Below the pieces are notes generated by a model. The model searched no databases and was not told the DNA's origin. It worked only from the letters and a program-made list of their open reading frames with translations. This document shows positions 1-8,654 of a DNA stretch of 22,392 nt, piece after piece (the first letter of the stretch is position 1; each line of letters opens with the position of its first letter). Origin of the DNA: UBA5972 sp964480735 (lineage in GTDB: Bacteria > Pseudomonadota > Alphaproteobacteria > Rhodobacterales > Rhodobacteraceae); assembly GCA_964480735.1 (NCBI GenBank), contig CAYZQS010000041.1:1-22392 (forward strand). The letters run 5' to 3'. Position numbers and translations under genes: made by a program.

Positions 1-34
1 CGGCACCCGCCATAAGTGTTTTCATTAGTTTCAT
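1..34 (-). CDS. BMP-family ABC transporter substrate-binding protein, N-terminus only
   Basis: Only the first 11 codons are in the window (reads MKLMKTLMAGA), and the gene continues past the left edge. The ATG at 34-32 has a GGGAG ribosome site 7 nt upstream, and the peptide looks like the start of a secretion signal (Lys followed by hydrophobic and small residues). It is the next gene, 54 bp downstream, after two permeases and an ATPase of the purine nucleoside type. In that family the missing component is the periplasmic BMP/Med-type binding protein. The identity therefore rests on context plus a signal-like start, not on any visible domain. It would capture a purine nucleoside or nucleobase in the periplasm and deliver it to the permeases. 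Confidence 0.6.
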   Translation of the reverse strand, partial: MKLMKTLMAGA

Positions 35-88
35 TTGTTTCTCCCTTGGTTAACCAGATCAGCAGTTGATCCGGCGATTTAAATGCCC

Positions 89-1021
89 CTAGTGCGAGGC
101 ATGAAAGACCCGACCCAGCGAGGCCGGAGCATTGGCGCTGGCGCGTTTTCGGTCAGCGGAAATGATAACAAGCACGATAATGGTTATCACGTATGGAGTC
201 ATTGACAAATACGCGACCGGAATTGTGATGCCGACGGCCTGCAAGTTCAGTTGCATGATGGTGAAGCCGCCAAACAGATAGGCGCCAAACACCACGCGCC
301 AGGGCTTCCAACTGGCAAACACCACCAGCGCCAACGCAATCCAACCCGCGCCTGCCGTCATGCCTTCGGTCCATTGAGGCACCCGGATCAACGAGATATA
401 GGCCCCACCCAGCCCGGCGCAGGCCCCGCCAAACATGATCGCCAGCATCCGAATCCGCACCACTTTATAACCCAGCGCGTGGGCCGCGTCGTGACTTTCG
501 CCAACCGCGCGCAGCACCAACCCGCCGCGGGTGAATTTCAGGAAATACCAAACCGCAAACACCAGCAGAAGCGAGACATAGACCATATAATCGTGCTGAA
601 ACAAAACCCCGCCAACATAAGGAATATCGGCCAGAAACTGGATATCAAGTTTGGGAAAGGACGGTGGTTTGATGCCGGTGTAACTGTGCCCCAAAAGGGC
701 GGAAAATCCCAGTCCGAACAACGTCAGCGCCAGACCGGTTGCCACCTGATTTGATAACAGATACTGGGTCAGAATGCCAAAGATCAGCGCGATCGCCGCC
801 CCACCCACAAATGCCGCGCCAAGGCCCAGCCAAGGATTGCCGCTTTCCACGGACACCATAAATCCAAACACCGCGCCGCATATCATCATGCCCTCAACGC
901 CCAGATTCAGAACGCCTGATTTTTCGACCACCAGTTCACCGATAGCTGCCAACACCAAAGGGGTTGCGGCAACCATCAGGCTGACAATCAAAGCGATGGG
1001 ATTTAGCGATGAAAAATCCAT
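89..1021 (-). CDS. ABC transporter permease, purine nucleoside type (NupQ/YufQ-like)
   Basis: Inner-membrane permease of about 310 residues with roughly eight to nine hydrophobic segments, starting MDFSSLNPIALIVSLMVAATP. The cytoplasmic-loop stretch with GLVLRAVGESHDAAHALGY (EAA-like coupling loop) and the early GELVVEKSGVLNLGVEGMM segment are typical of the BPD_transp_2 family, the second permease of BMP-linked nucleoside importers. I chose the ATG at 1021-1019 because it overlaps the TAA stop of the preceding permease gene as TAATG, the usual coupled arrangement. A longer reading adds eight unlikely residues (MGRKGARV). It ends with TAG at 91-89. It should form a heterodimer with the neighbouring permease. 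The substrate is inferred from the xanthine dehydrogenase genes of the same operon. Confidence 0.87.
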   Translation of the reverse strand: MDFSSLNPIALIVSLMVAATPLVLAAIGELVVEKSGVLNLGVEGMMICGAVFGFMVSVESGNPWLGLGAAFVGGAAIALIFGILTQYLLSNQVATGLALTLFGLGFSALLGHSYTGIKPPSFPKLDIQFLADIPYVGGVLFQHDYMVYVSLLLVFAVWYFLKFTRGGLVLRAVGESHDAAHALGYKVVRIRMLAIMFGGACAGLGGAYISLIRVPQWTEGMTAGAGWIALALVVFASWKPWRVVFGAYLFGGFTIMQLNLQAVGITIPVAYLSMTPYVITIIVLVIISADRKRASANAPASLGRVFHASH

Positions 1022-2094
1022 TACGCGCGCTCCTTTCCGACCCACCTGATACGGTAGTTCGATAACAAATCCACCGCCAGCAGGAAGAACAACAACATGC
1101 CCTGAAACACTGAAATGGCCGCCGCCGGTACGCCCAGCCTGAACTGTGCGGTTTCGCCACCAATATAAGTGATTGCCATGACGATTCCGGCCAATAATAT
1201 GCCGATCGGGTTCAGGCGGCCCAGAAAGGCCACGATGATGGCGGTAAAGCCATAACCAACGGGAAAGTTGGTGGTCAGTTTTCCGGCTGGTCCGGTCACT
1301 TCAAACAACCCGGCCAACCCGGCCAAAGCGCCGGAAATACCCAGACAGACCGCGATCATCACACTCGGGTTAACCCCGGCAAAGCGCGCAGCGCGCGGCG
1401 ACTGGCCCGTCAGTTTGATCTGAAAGCCAAGGCGGTGCCGGTTAAACATGATATAGGCCACAATGACGGCGGCAAACATCACCAGCACACCGGCGTGAAT
1501 ACCGGTGCCGGCGAATATTTCAGAATTTGATGTCCCCGGCAGGTCCTGAAAACTGCGAGACTCCGGAAAGCCGCGCCCATCGGGGTTGCGTAAGGGCCCC
1601 GTGACCATACCGCCAAGAAAATTGGTGGCAACGTAGACCAGCATCAGGGACACCAAAATCTCGTTGGCGTTGAATTTTATGCGCAACAGCGCCGGGATCA
1701 TCGCCCATAAAAAGCCCCCAAACGCTCCGGCCACGGCCATTGCGGGCAACACCCAGGCCGAATCCACCGGATAGACCGCCAAGCCAACGGCACCACCGGC
1801 AACCGCGCCCATGATAAACTGGCCCTCAGCGCCGATATTCCAGATACCCGCCTTAAAACCGATGGACAGGCCGATGGCGATCAGGATCAGGGGCGCGGCT
1901 TTCACCAACAACTGGCTGCGGTTATAGGGTGTCAGCAGCGGGTCAACGAATATCAGGCGTACGCTCTCCACCGGGTCTTTGCCCAGTATCGCAAATAATA
2001 TGCCACCCGCGATCATGGTGGCGATCACCGCCAGAACCGGCGTCAGGGCCGACCAAAAGGCCGAGGATTGTGGTCTTGCTTCAAGCTGGAACAT
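1021..2094 (-). CDS. ABC transporter permease, purine nucleoside type (NupP/YufP-like)
   Basis: Inner-membrane permease of 357 residues with about nine hydrophobic helices. After a short cytoplasmic N-terminus comes a helix and a loop carrying DPVESVRLIFVDPLLTPYN. The family hallmark GFKAGIWNIGAEGQFIMGA is followed by the coupling loop GLFEVTGPAGKL-GYGFTAIIVAFLGRLNP, all typical of the larger permease of BMP-type nucleoside importers. The ATG at 2094-2092 lies 14 bp inside the 3' end of the ATPase gene, and the stop overlaps the next permease start, so translation is probably coupled through the whole transporter set. With the second permease it would form the membrane channel for purine nucleosides or nucleobases. 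The exact substrate cannot be read from sequence. Confidence 0.88.
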   Translation of the reverse strand: MFQLEARPQSSAFWSALTPVLAVIATMIAGGILFAILGKDPVESVRLIFVDPLLTPYNRSQLLVKAAPLILIAIGLSIGFKAGIWNIGAEGQFIMGAVAGGAVGLAVYPVDSAWVLPAMAVAGAFGGFLWAMIPALLRIKFNANEILVSLMLVYVATNFLGGMVTGPLRNPDGRGFPESRSFQDLPGTSNSEIFAGTGIHAGVLVMFAAVIVAYIMFNRHRLGFQIKLTGQSPRAARFAGVNPSVMIAVCLGISGALAGLAGLFEVTGPAGKLTTNFPVGYGFTAIIVAFLGRLNPIGILLAGIVMAITYIGGETAQFRLGVPAAAISVFQGMLLFFLLAVDLLSNYRIRWVGKERA

Positions 2095-3592
2095 GGTCCG
2101 CCTCCATTCCGCCCATCATCAGGCCAATCTGATCAACGCTTAGCTCACTGGCCTCTGAAGGTGGGCTGAGACGTCCCTCGTTCAGCACCGCAAAGCGGTC
2201 CGATATTTCAAGCAGCTCGTCCAGGTCCTGACTAACCACAACCACAGCAGCGCCGCCTTCCGCCAGATCCATCAACGATTGCCGGATGGCAGCAGCGGCG
2301 GCGGCGTCAACGCCCCAGGTGGGTTGGTTCACCACCAGAACAATCGGGTTTTGCATGATTTCGCGGCCGACCACGAATTTTTGCAGATTGCCGCCGGACA
2401 GGGACTTGGCAGAGTTTTTGACCCCCGGCGTGCGCACGTCGAAATTTTCCACAACCGCCATGGCAAACCCGCGCGTCGCGCCCCATTTCAAAAATCCGTT
2501 GCGGGACAGTTTTTGCCGGATGTCCCCGGTCAGAAAAGCGTTTTCCGTCAGGCTCATGTCAGGCGCTGCCGCGTGGCCCAGACGCTCCTCCGGCGCGGTT
2601 AAAAGGCCCATCTGGCGGCGGTCATTTGGACCAAGATCACCAAGATCAACGTCGCTGACACGGATAGTCTGGCGCGATGTCCGGGTTTCACCGCTTAGGG
2701 CGAGGATCAACTCGTCCTGCCCGTTACCGGCCACGCCGCCGATCCCCATGATCTCGCCCGCGCGGACGGTCAGATTGATGTCCTTTAGTGTGGTACCAAA
2801 CGGGTTTTTGGATACCACCGACAAATCCTTAACCTCCAGGATCGGCGCGCCGAGATGCAGGTTTTTCTTGGCCGGCGTTTGCAGGCTGGACCCGACCATC
2901 ATTTCCGCCAGCGTGCGTGCGGTTTTTTCCGCAGGCGTGCAGTTGCCGACAACTTTGCCCATGCGCAGGATTGTGGCATGGTCGCACAGGCGGCGGATTT
3001 CTTCCAGTTTATGCGAGATATACAGGATCGACGTGCCCTCGCCGGACAGTTTTTCCAGCGTTTCAAAAAGCACTTCCACCTCTTGCGGGGTCAGCACCGA
3101 GGTTGGTTCGTCCATGATCAACAGTTTTGGGTTTTGCAAAAGGCAGCGAATGATTTCAACGCGCTGACGCTCGCCAACACTCAGATCACCGATGATACGT
3201 TTTGGATCAAGCGGCAGTTTATAGGCATTGGAAACGTCCCGGATTTGCTGGGACAACTCTTTGCGGTGCGGAGCGTTTTCCATGCCAAGCGCAATGTTTT
3301 CAGCCACGCTAAGTGCGTCAAACAAAGAAAAATGCTGAAACACCATCGCCACGCCGGCGGCGCGGGCCTCGCGCGGTTCGTGCGGTGTGAATACTTCGCC
3401 ACTGAGGGTCATGGAACCGGAATCCGGTCGCACCAGACCATAAATCATTTTCACCAGCGTGGATTTGCCCGCACCGTTTTCGCCAAGCAAGGCATGAACT
3501 TCACCCTCGCGGACTTCAAAATCAACGCTGTCATTGGCGACAACACCCGGGTAGGCCTTGGTCAGGCCATTGACGCTAAGAAGTGTGGTCAT
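2081..3592 (-). CDS. ABC transporter ATP-binding protein with two ABC domains (NupO/YufO-like)
   Basis: Cytoplasmic ATPase of 503 residues with two ABC domains in tandem. Domain 1 is complete: Walker A GENGAGKST (residues 38-46), Q-loop around Q86, signature LSVGERQ (137-143), Walker B LLIMDEP (157-163), and the H-loop His in YISHK (about 194). Domain 2 is degenerate, with GVAGNGQDEL (287-295) where a Walker A would be and NQPTWGVD (422-429) in place of a DEP-type Walker B, but it keeps a canonical signature LSGGNLQ (398-404). This asymmetry is normal for the sugar/nucleoside-type tandem ATPases, so one site probably does most of the hydrolysis. The ATG at 3592 is 17 bp inside xdhC and the 3' end overlaps the next permease by 14 bp, so it sits inside one operon with xdhABC. 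Confidence 0.9.
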   Translation of the reverse strand: MTTLLSVNGLTKAYPGVVANDSVDFEVREGEVHALLGENGAGKSTLVKMIYGLVRPDSGSMTLSGEVFTPHEPREARAAGVAMVFQHFSLFDALSVAENIALGMENAPHRKELSQQIRDVSNAYKLPLDPKRIIGDLSVGERQRVEIIRCLLQNPKLLIMDEPTSVLTPQEVEVLFETLEKLSGEGTSILYISHKLEEIRRLCDHATILRMGKVVGNCTPAEKTARTLAEMMVGSSLQTPAKKNLHLGAPILEVKDLSVVSKNPFGTTLKDINLTVRAGEIMGIGGVAGNGQDELILALSGETRTSRQTIRVSDVDLGDLGPNDRRQMGLLTAPEERLGHAAAPDMSLTENAFLTGDIRQKLSRNGFLKWGATRGFAMAVVENFDVRTPGVKNSAKSLSGGNLQKFVVGREIMQNPIVLVVNQPTWGVDAAAAAAIRQSLMDLAEGGAAVVVVSQDLDELLEISDRFAVLNEGRLSPPSEASELSVDQIGLMMGGMEADHVPA

Positions 3593-4565
3593 GGGCCACG
3601 TCCTTTTCGGTCTGCGGTAAGGATTCTTGATTGTTTGCGATCAGCAATAGCTTAGCCGCAACCCCAACCGCAATGGCCTGCGGTGTTTTGCCAAGCTCTG
3701 GCAGGCCGATCGGACAGGCGATGCGCACGATAGCCTGTTCCGGATGGCCCAGCTGCGCCAGCCGTTTGCGAAACCGCGCCCATTTTGTTTTGCTGCCGAT
3801 CAGCCCGGCAAACTGAAAATTGTGGTTCAGCAGGCGGTGGCAAATTTCCAAATCAAGCGCATGGGAATATGTCAGCACCAGATGGTGCGCGTCATTTGGT
3901 GCATAACCGACCATCGCCGCCGGATTTTCTGCCGTCAACTGCGTGACTGTGGCGGGGATGTCCCGGGGAAAGCGGCTGGTGTGCGTGTCAAGCCATGTGA
4001 TGTCAAAGGGCAGGGGGTCAAACACCTGGACCAGCGCACGTCCCACATGACCCGCACCAAAAATCCACAAAGGCGTGTGGCTTGGGTCTGCGGGTTCGGC
4101 AAACCAGCCTTCGCTTAGGGTCGACGTGGCGGGGGGATTGCCCGCACGTGCGCCAGCCAGAACACGTTTGATGTGCAAAGGTTGCCGCTGGGCATCGGGC
4201 GTCACTGGACGGGCATAAACGTTATATTTATCAAGCTGTTGTTGAATTTCCGCACAAACATCCGCTGTCACAATCTCGCTAAGCAATGTCACAGTACCAC
4301 CGCAGCATTGCCCAAGCGAAGGCCCCAGGGGTATTTTGATCAGACCATCCGTGGTGTTCAGGTTTTTCAACTTTGCCCGCGCCAGCCGCGCGGCATCATA
4401 CTCCAGTGTGCCGCCACCAATGGTGCCTGATTGGCCCCCCGGCCATACCAGCATCGAGGCGCCAACCTCGCGCGGGGTAGACCCGGCCACCGCTGCCACC
4501 GTCAGCCGCGCCACCACGCCGTGGTTGTCAACTGCTGCCCGTAGTTTCGCAATATCAATACTCAA
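3576..4565 (-). CDS. xdhC: Xanthine dehydrogenase accessory protein XdhC
   Basis: XdhC binds the molybdenum cofactor, helps its sulfuration and hands it to the XdhB subunit; it is not part of the final enzyme. The 329-residue product has the N-terminal XdhC/CoxI signature GSTPREVGASMLV and GTIGGGTLEYDAA (about residues 29-56). It also has a C-terminal Rossmann-like half with PLWIFGAGHVGRALV (about 165-180) and the GLIGSKTKWARFRKRL segment near the end. The start is a TTG at 4565-4563 that overlaps the TGA stop of xdhB (TTGA). No better ATG precedes it in frame, and the N-terminus MSIDIAKL fits the family. The 3' end overlaps the transporter ATPase gene by 17 bp, which physically links enzyme maturation to the importer genes. 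Confidence 0.92.
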   Translation of the reverse strand: MSIDIAKLRAAVDNHGVVARLTVAAVAGSTPREVGASMLVWPGGQSGTIGGGTLEYDAARLARAKLKNLNTTDGLIKIPLGPSLGQCCGGTVTLLSEIVTADVCAEIQQQLDKYNVYARPVTPDAQRQPLHIKRVLAGARAGNPPATSTLSEGWFAEPADPSHTPLWIFGAGHVGRALVQVFDPLPFDITWLDTHTSRFPRDIPATVTQLTAENPAAMVGYAPNDAHHLVLTYSHALDLEICHRLLNHNFQFAGLIGSKTKWARFRKRLAQLGHPEQAIVRIACPIGLPELGKTPQAIAVGVAAKLLLIANNQESLPQTEKDVAHDHTS

Positions 4566-6865
4566 CCGCCGCCCCCGTCTTTTTGCCGTTGCACCGCGAA
4601 CAATATCCGCTCTGCTGTGGCAGGTGCATCAAGGGCAACGTATCTGGAGCCGTCGCCGCAGGCGGCAACAGCGTCAGAAAGTGCCAAAAATGCCGAAATG
4701 CCAAGATTAAACGGTGGCTCGCCCACCGCTTTGGAGCGGTAGACAGTTTTTTCCTGATTGACGCCTTTTTCCCAGATACTGACATTGAACACATCCGGGC
4801 GATCAGAACAGGCAGGGATTTTATAAGTGCTTGGCGCGTGGGTCATCAGGCGGCCCTTGTCGTTCCACACCAGTTCTTCTGTTGTCAGCCAGCCCGCGCC
4901 TTGCACATAACCACCCTCGATCTGACCGATGTCAATCGCCGGGTTCAGGGATTTGCCGACATCGTGCAGGATGTCACAGCGCAAAATTCGGTTTTCGCCG
5001 GTTAACGTGTCAATCACCACCTCGGTTACCGCCGCGCCGTATGAGAAGTAGTAAAACGGGCGACCTCGGCCTTTGAACCGGTCCCACTGAATTTTTGGTG
5101 TGGTGTAAAATCCGGTGGAGGACAGCGAAATCCGGTTTTGATAGGCGTCCGCCGCCACATCCGCAAATTTAAAGGCTTTTTCGCCGACAAATACTTTGCT
5201 CTTGGTAAACCTAATTGCAGAGCGGTTGACCTTATGTTTGGCCATCAGATGGGTTATCAGCCGCCCTTTGATGGTGGCGCAGGCGTCCCTGACCGCCATA
5301 CCGTTGAGATCTGATCCGGAAGAGGCCGCCGTCGCCGAAGTGTTTGGCACTTTTGACGTATCGGTGGCGGTGATTTTAACGGCAGATGTCGGCTGGCCAA
5401 AAACTTCTGCTGCCACTTGCGCCACTTTGGTGAACAGGCCCTGACCCATCTCGGTTCCGCCGTGGTTTATGTGGATGGAACCGTCAGAATAAATATGCAC
5501 CAAAGCGCCGGCCTGATTGAGAAACGTCAGCGTGAATGAAATGCCAAATTTGATTGGCGTCAGCGCGATGCCCTTTTTCAGGATCGGGTTGTCGTGGTTC
5601 CACTTGGCAATTTTGGCGCGGCGGGCGTCGTAATCGGACGACTTTATCAGTTGATCAGAAATCTGATCAATCACGCTGTCTGTGACCGTCATGTGATAGG
5701 GCGTCGTCTGGCCCGATTTGGCCTTCAGGTTATCGTAGTAGTTTACCCGCCGAACCTCTGCCGGGTCTTTGCCCAGATCATGGGCAATATGATCAATCAC
5801 CCGCTCGATCCCCAAAACGCCCTGCGGTCCGCCAAAGCCTCGGTATGCGGTGTTTGATACAGTGTTGGTACGCAGGCGGTGGCTGGTGATGCGGGCATGA
5901 GGCAGAAAATAGGTATTGTCCGCATGCAGCATGGCACGGTCGGCCACCGGTAGAGACAGGTCCTGCGCCCAGCCGCATCGGGCGAATTGGGTGAATACGA
6001 CCCCGGCCAGTTTACCGGTGTCATCAAAGCCCGCCTGATATTCAATACGAAATTCGTGCCGTTTGCCCGTGATGACCATGTCATCATCGCGGTCATAGCG
6101 CATTTTGCAGGGTCGCCCGGTCAACTTTGCAGCCACAGCGCAGGCAACCGCCAGACTGTTGCCCTGGCTTTCCTTGCCGCCAAATCCGCCACCCATGCGC
6201 CGGGTTTCAACACGAACAGCGTTCAGGGGCAGGTTAAGTGCCTCTGCCACCTTATGCTGGATTTCGCTGGGGTGCTGCGTTGAGGAATGCACGACAACAT
6301 CGCCGTTTTCCTGCGGGATGGCGCAGGCGGCCTGACCTTCCAGATAAAAATGCTCCTGCCCGCCCATTTCGATCTGCCCGGCCACCGTGCGGGCTGCGTC
6401 CCTGATTGCGCGCTCAGGCGAGCCTTTAAGAAACTGCAGCGGTTTTTCAAACTGGCTTTGCTCTTTGATAGCGTCGTCAATTGTCAGCAGCGCCGGTTTT
6501 TGGATATACTGAACCTGCGCTTTTTTCACCGCTTTGCGCGCCGCCAGATGGCTGTTGGCAATGACCAAAAACAGCGGTTGGCCCAGAAAATGCACGCTGC
6601 CATCAGACAGCATGGGTTCGTCATGACTGGAAGGCGAAACGTCGTTGGCACCGGGCAGATCAAGCGCGGTTAAAACCGCGACCACGCCACTTGCGTGCTC
6701 CACTGCGTCCAGATCCATCGCGTCAATATCACCACAGGCAATGGAAGAAATGCCAAAGGCCAGATGCAACGTGCCCCTGGGTGTGGGAATATCGTCCACA
6801 TAGCGTGCTGTTCCGGTAACGTGCAGCGATGCCGCGTCGTGGGGTTCCGGCTGTGTCACGCTCAT
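4562..6865 (-). CDS. xdhB: Xanthine dehydrogenase, molybdopterin-binding large subunit XdhB
   Basis: The 767-residue Mo-cofactor subunit oxidises hypoxanthine to xanthine and xanthine to urate. Family landmarks are GGQEHFYLEGQ (168-178), MGGGFGGKESQ (224-234), AYRGFGGPQG (340-349), GGTEMGQGL (469-477) and KAVGEPPFNLG (712-722). Counting residues places Gln197, Glu232 and Arg310 at the positions known to contact the Mo centre and purine in Rhodobacter capsulatus XdhB (equivalent to bovine Gln767, Glu802 and Arg880). The catalytic base glutamate falls at 716. The Glu232/Arg310 pair is what separates purine-oxidising enzymes from aldehyde oxidases, so xanthine dehydrogenase is well supported. 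The ATG at 6865 overlaps the xdhA stop as ATGA. The C-terminus ends in a glycine run (DGGGG) just before the TGA. Confidence 0.95.
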   Translation of the reverse strand: MSVTQPEPHDAASLHVTGTARYVDDIPTPRGTLHLAFGISSIACGDIDAMDLDAVEHASGVVAVLTALDLPGANDVSPSSHDEPMLSDGSVHFLGQPLFLVIANSHLAARKAVKKAQVQYIQKPALLTIDDAIKEQSQFEKPLQFLKGSPERAIRDAARTVAGQIEMGGQEHFYLEGQAACAIPQENGDVVVHSSTQHPSEIQHKVAEALNLPLNAVRVETRRMGGGFGGKESQGNSLAVACAVAAKLTGRPCKMRYDRDDDMVITGKRHEFRIEYQAGFDDTGKLAGVVFTQFARCGWAQDLSLPVADRAMLHADNTYFLPHARITSHRLRTNTVSNTAYRGFGGPQGVLGIERVIDHIAHDLGKDPAEVRRVNYYDNLKAKSGQTTPYHMTVTDSVIDQISDQLIKSSDYDARRAKIAKWNHDNPILKKGIALTPIKFGISFTLTFLNQAGALVHIYSDGSIHINHGGTEMGQGLFTKVAQVAAEVFGQPTSAVKITATDTSKVPNTSATAASSGSDLNGMAVRDACATIKGRLITHLMAKHKVNRSAIRFTKSKVFVGEKAFKFADVAADAYQNRISLSSTGFYTTPKIQWDRFKGRGRPFYYFSYGAAVTEVVIDTLTGENRILRCDILHDVGKSLNPAIDIGQIEGGYVQGAGWLTTEELVWNDKGRLMTHAPSTYKIPACSDRPDVFNVSIWEKGVNQEKTVYRSKAVGEPPFNLGISAFLALSDAVAACGDGSRYVALDAPATAERILFAVQRQKDGGGG

Positions 6866-8271
6866 GATTTTACCGCCAGAACGCGGGTGTATTTGGGGCC
6901 CAGCTGGCCCTCGGCGAAATAGCGCAGCAACAGATTACGCGAGGCCTGCAGGCGATAAACCGCAGAGGCGCGCATATCATCAATGGGTGCAAAATCCTGA
7001 TCAAAGGCGGTCATGGCATGTTTGATGCTGGCGTCATTCCATATCTGCCCCAAAAGTGCGGCTTCAACCTTTTTGGCCTTCTTGGGCGTCGCGGCCATGC
7101 CACCAAAGGCAATACGGGCCGATTTGACGTGGTTGTCGTCATCCACGACAATGTTAAAACAACCAAGCACCGCCGTTATGTCCTGATCAAACCGTTTGGA
7201 AATTTTGTAGCATTTCAGGTGGTCAGGCTGGCGTGGTATCGAAATCGCCTCGACAAATTCACCGGCTGCGCGGTCCTGTTTGCCATAGTCGACAAAGAAA
7301 TCCTCTATGGCGATTTCCCGGGTGTTGTTGCCCTTGCGCAGATGTAAAGTGGCCGCCAACGCGATCAGGGCCGGTGGTGCATCGCCGATTGGCGAACCAT
7401 TGGCGATGTTGCCGCCGATGGTGGCGGCGTTGCGCACGGGTGGTGAGGCAAACCGCCGGATCAGTTCGGCGAAATCAGGAAAATGATCCGCCATCAGCGT
7501 TTGAACGGCACCAAGGCTGGCGGCGGCGCCGATCCGAATTGCGTGATCAGTCACTCTGATGCGCTGCATCTCTTTGATCTGGCTTACAAAAACGGGTTTC
7601 TTTAAGTCCAAAAGCTGCTTGGTGACCCACAGACCAACGTCTGTGGCCCCGCCGACAATCGTGGCATCGGGATTTTTTTCGTACCACAGCGCAAGGCTTT
7701 CTATGGTGGCTGGTACAAATGCGTCGGCGATATTCAGATCAGTGGCCGTCGCCATCGCTGACAATTTTTCGATGTGGTCGTTTTGCCATTTTGGCACAGA
7801 CTTTCGGGCAGCGGCATTGGCCGCACGGATGATCGGGGCGTAACCGGTACAGCGGCAAAGGTTTCCAGCCAGAACATCGTCGTGACGCTTGTTGCCGTTT
7901 CGATGGGCGATGGCCAGTGACATCACAATGCCCGGCGTGCAAAACCCGCATTGACTGCCGTGGTGTTTCACCATTTCCGCCTGCACAGGATGCAGTTCAC
8001 CCCCTGGGCCCGTCAGACCTTCAACCGTGGTGACCGATTTTCCCTGCAGTTGCGGTAAGAATAAAATACAGGCGTTTTGCGCCTGATGCGTAACCTTTTC
8101 ACCGTCAAGAGATGACACCATGACCGTGCAGGCACCGCAATCGCCCTCGTTACAGCCCTCTTTGGTGCCGCAAAGTCCGTTATCTTCGCGCAACCAGTCA
8201 AGCAGGGTGCACGTGGCCGATTTTTTGGCGACGCTTACGGTCTCTCCATTCAGAAGAAACTCGATTTCCAT
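6862..8271 (-). CDS. xdhA: Xanthine dehydrogenase, FeS/FAD small subunit XdhA
   Basis: This subunit carries electrons from the Mo centre through two [2Fe-2S] clusters to FAD and NAD+. From the chosen start (MEIEFLLNGETVSV, 469 residues) the plant-ferredoxin-type cluster ligands are C40, C45, C48 and C68 (CNEGDCGACTV region), and the second cluster uses C108, C111, C139 and C141 (CGFCTPG, LCRCTGY). The FAD-binding half follows, with ATIVGGATDVGLW (about 203-215) and TIGGNIANGSPIGDAPP. The open frame runs a further 83 codons upstream to 8520, but the family begins at MEIEF, and that ATG has a purine-rich GAAGG-CGGCGGG stretch upstream. It is the first gene of the operon; its stop overlaps the xdhB start as ATGA. 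Confidence 0.94.
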   Translation of the reverse strand: MEIEFLLNGETVSVAKKSATCTLLDWLREDNGLCGTKEGCNEGDCGACTVMVSSLDGEKVTHQAQNACILFLPQLQGKSVTTVEGLTGPGGELHPVQAEMVKHHGSQCGFCTPGIVMSLAIAHRNGNKRHDDVLAGNLCRCTGYAPIIRAANAAARKSVPKWQNDHIEKLSAMATATDLNIADAFVPATIESLALWYEKNPDATIVGGATDVGLWVTKQLLDLKKPVFVSQIKEMQRIRVTDHAIRIGAAASLGAVQTLMADHFPDFAELIRRFASPPVRNAATIGGNIANGSPIGDAPPALIALAATLHLRKGNNTREIAIEDFFVDYGKQDRAAGEFVEAISIPRQPDHLKCYKISKRFDQDITAVLGCFNIVVDDDNHVKSARIAFGGMAATPKKAKKVEAALLGQIWNDASIKHAMTAFDQDFAPIDDMRASAVYRLQASRNLLLRYFAEGQLGPKYTRVLAVKS

Positions 8272-8483
8272 ATATGAAAACCCGCCGCCTTCTCTACACT
8301 CAGCCATCTGCGCGCCCGTCCGATGCGACGTAAAACAGACCCGCGGCCATTGCCCTTCGGCTAACAAAGCAGGAATCGTTAGGTGTGGCAAGGATTCGGT
8401 TTTGTGCGTGCGAAAGCGGAACTTTCCGGCAATGTTGATTTTTGGTGTCAGAGACCTTTCCGATAAGGGACGGTAGAAGACCG

Positions 8484-8496
8484 GTTTTCTGAAAAC
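8484..8496. promoter_or_regulatory. Short dyad, possible operator upstream of xdhA
   Basis: The plus strand reads GTTTTC T GAAAAC, a perfect 6-bp inverted repeat around one base, about 215 bp upstream of the xdhA start. Short AT-rich dyads of this form are common operator sites, but such a motif can occur by chance and no regulator can be named. Confidence 0.2.
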
Positions 8497-8590
8497 ACAA
8501 CAGGCGTGACGCGGACACAACGGAAAGATCGTCTGGCGCTGATGTTAATTGGGTTGAGCGTTCGTACCAGTTTGATTGTGTTTGATCAGA

Positions 8591-8614
8591 CCGGCAGGTT
8601 GTGTGGACCTGCGG
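8591..8614. other. Small hairpin beside the octamer array
   Basis: CCG-G-CAGGT is followed by a 7-nt loop (TGTGTGG) and ACCTG-CGG, giving an 8-bp stem with one bulged G. There is no T-run on either strand, so it does not look like an intrinsic terminator. Role unknown. Confidence 0.3.
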
Positions 8615-8654
8615 TCCGGCGGATCGGGTCCAGTGGACTGAAAGGCTGATGAGC

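Larger units (their letters stand above)
8272..8654. promoter_or_regulatory. Upstream region of the xdh operon, no gene recognised
   Basis: This stretch should hold the promoter of the xdhABC-transporter operon, reading on the minus strand. The xdhA frame stays open to 8520 without stops, but the translated extension has no family resemblance and no good start, so I treat it as leader. A 6-bp dyad with a 1-nt spacer (GTTTTC-T-GAAAAC, 8484-8496) could be an operator, and a short hairpin lies at 8591-8614. No convincing -35/-10 pair was found, and no regulator gene (LysR or GntR type) adjoins the operon in this window. Confidence 0.35.

Noticed and set aside
2081..3592. Degenerate second ABC domain taken as gene decay
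   Set aside because: The loss of Walker A Lys and the NQP in place of DEP are normal for tandem nucleoside/sugar-type ATPases; the gene is full length with an intact signature.
8272..8520. An 83-codon N-terminal extension of XdhA
   Set aside because: The frame is open, but the family begins at MEIEFLLNGE. The extension (MCPRHACCVFRKPVFY...) shows no domain or targeting signal I recognise.
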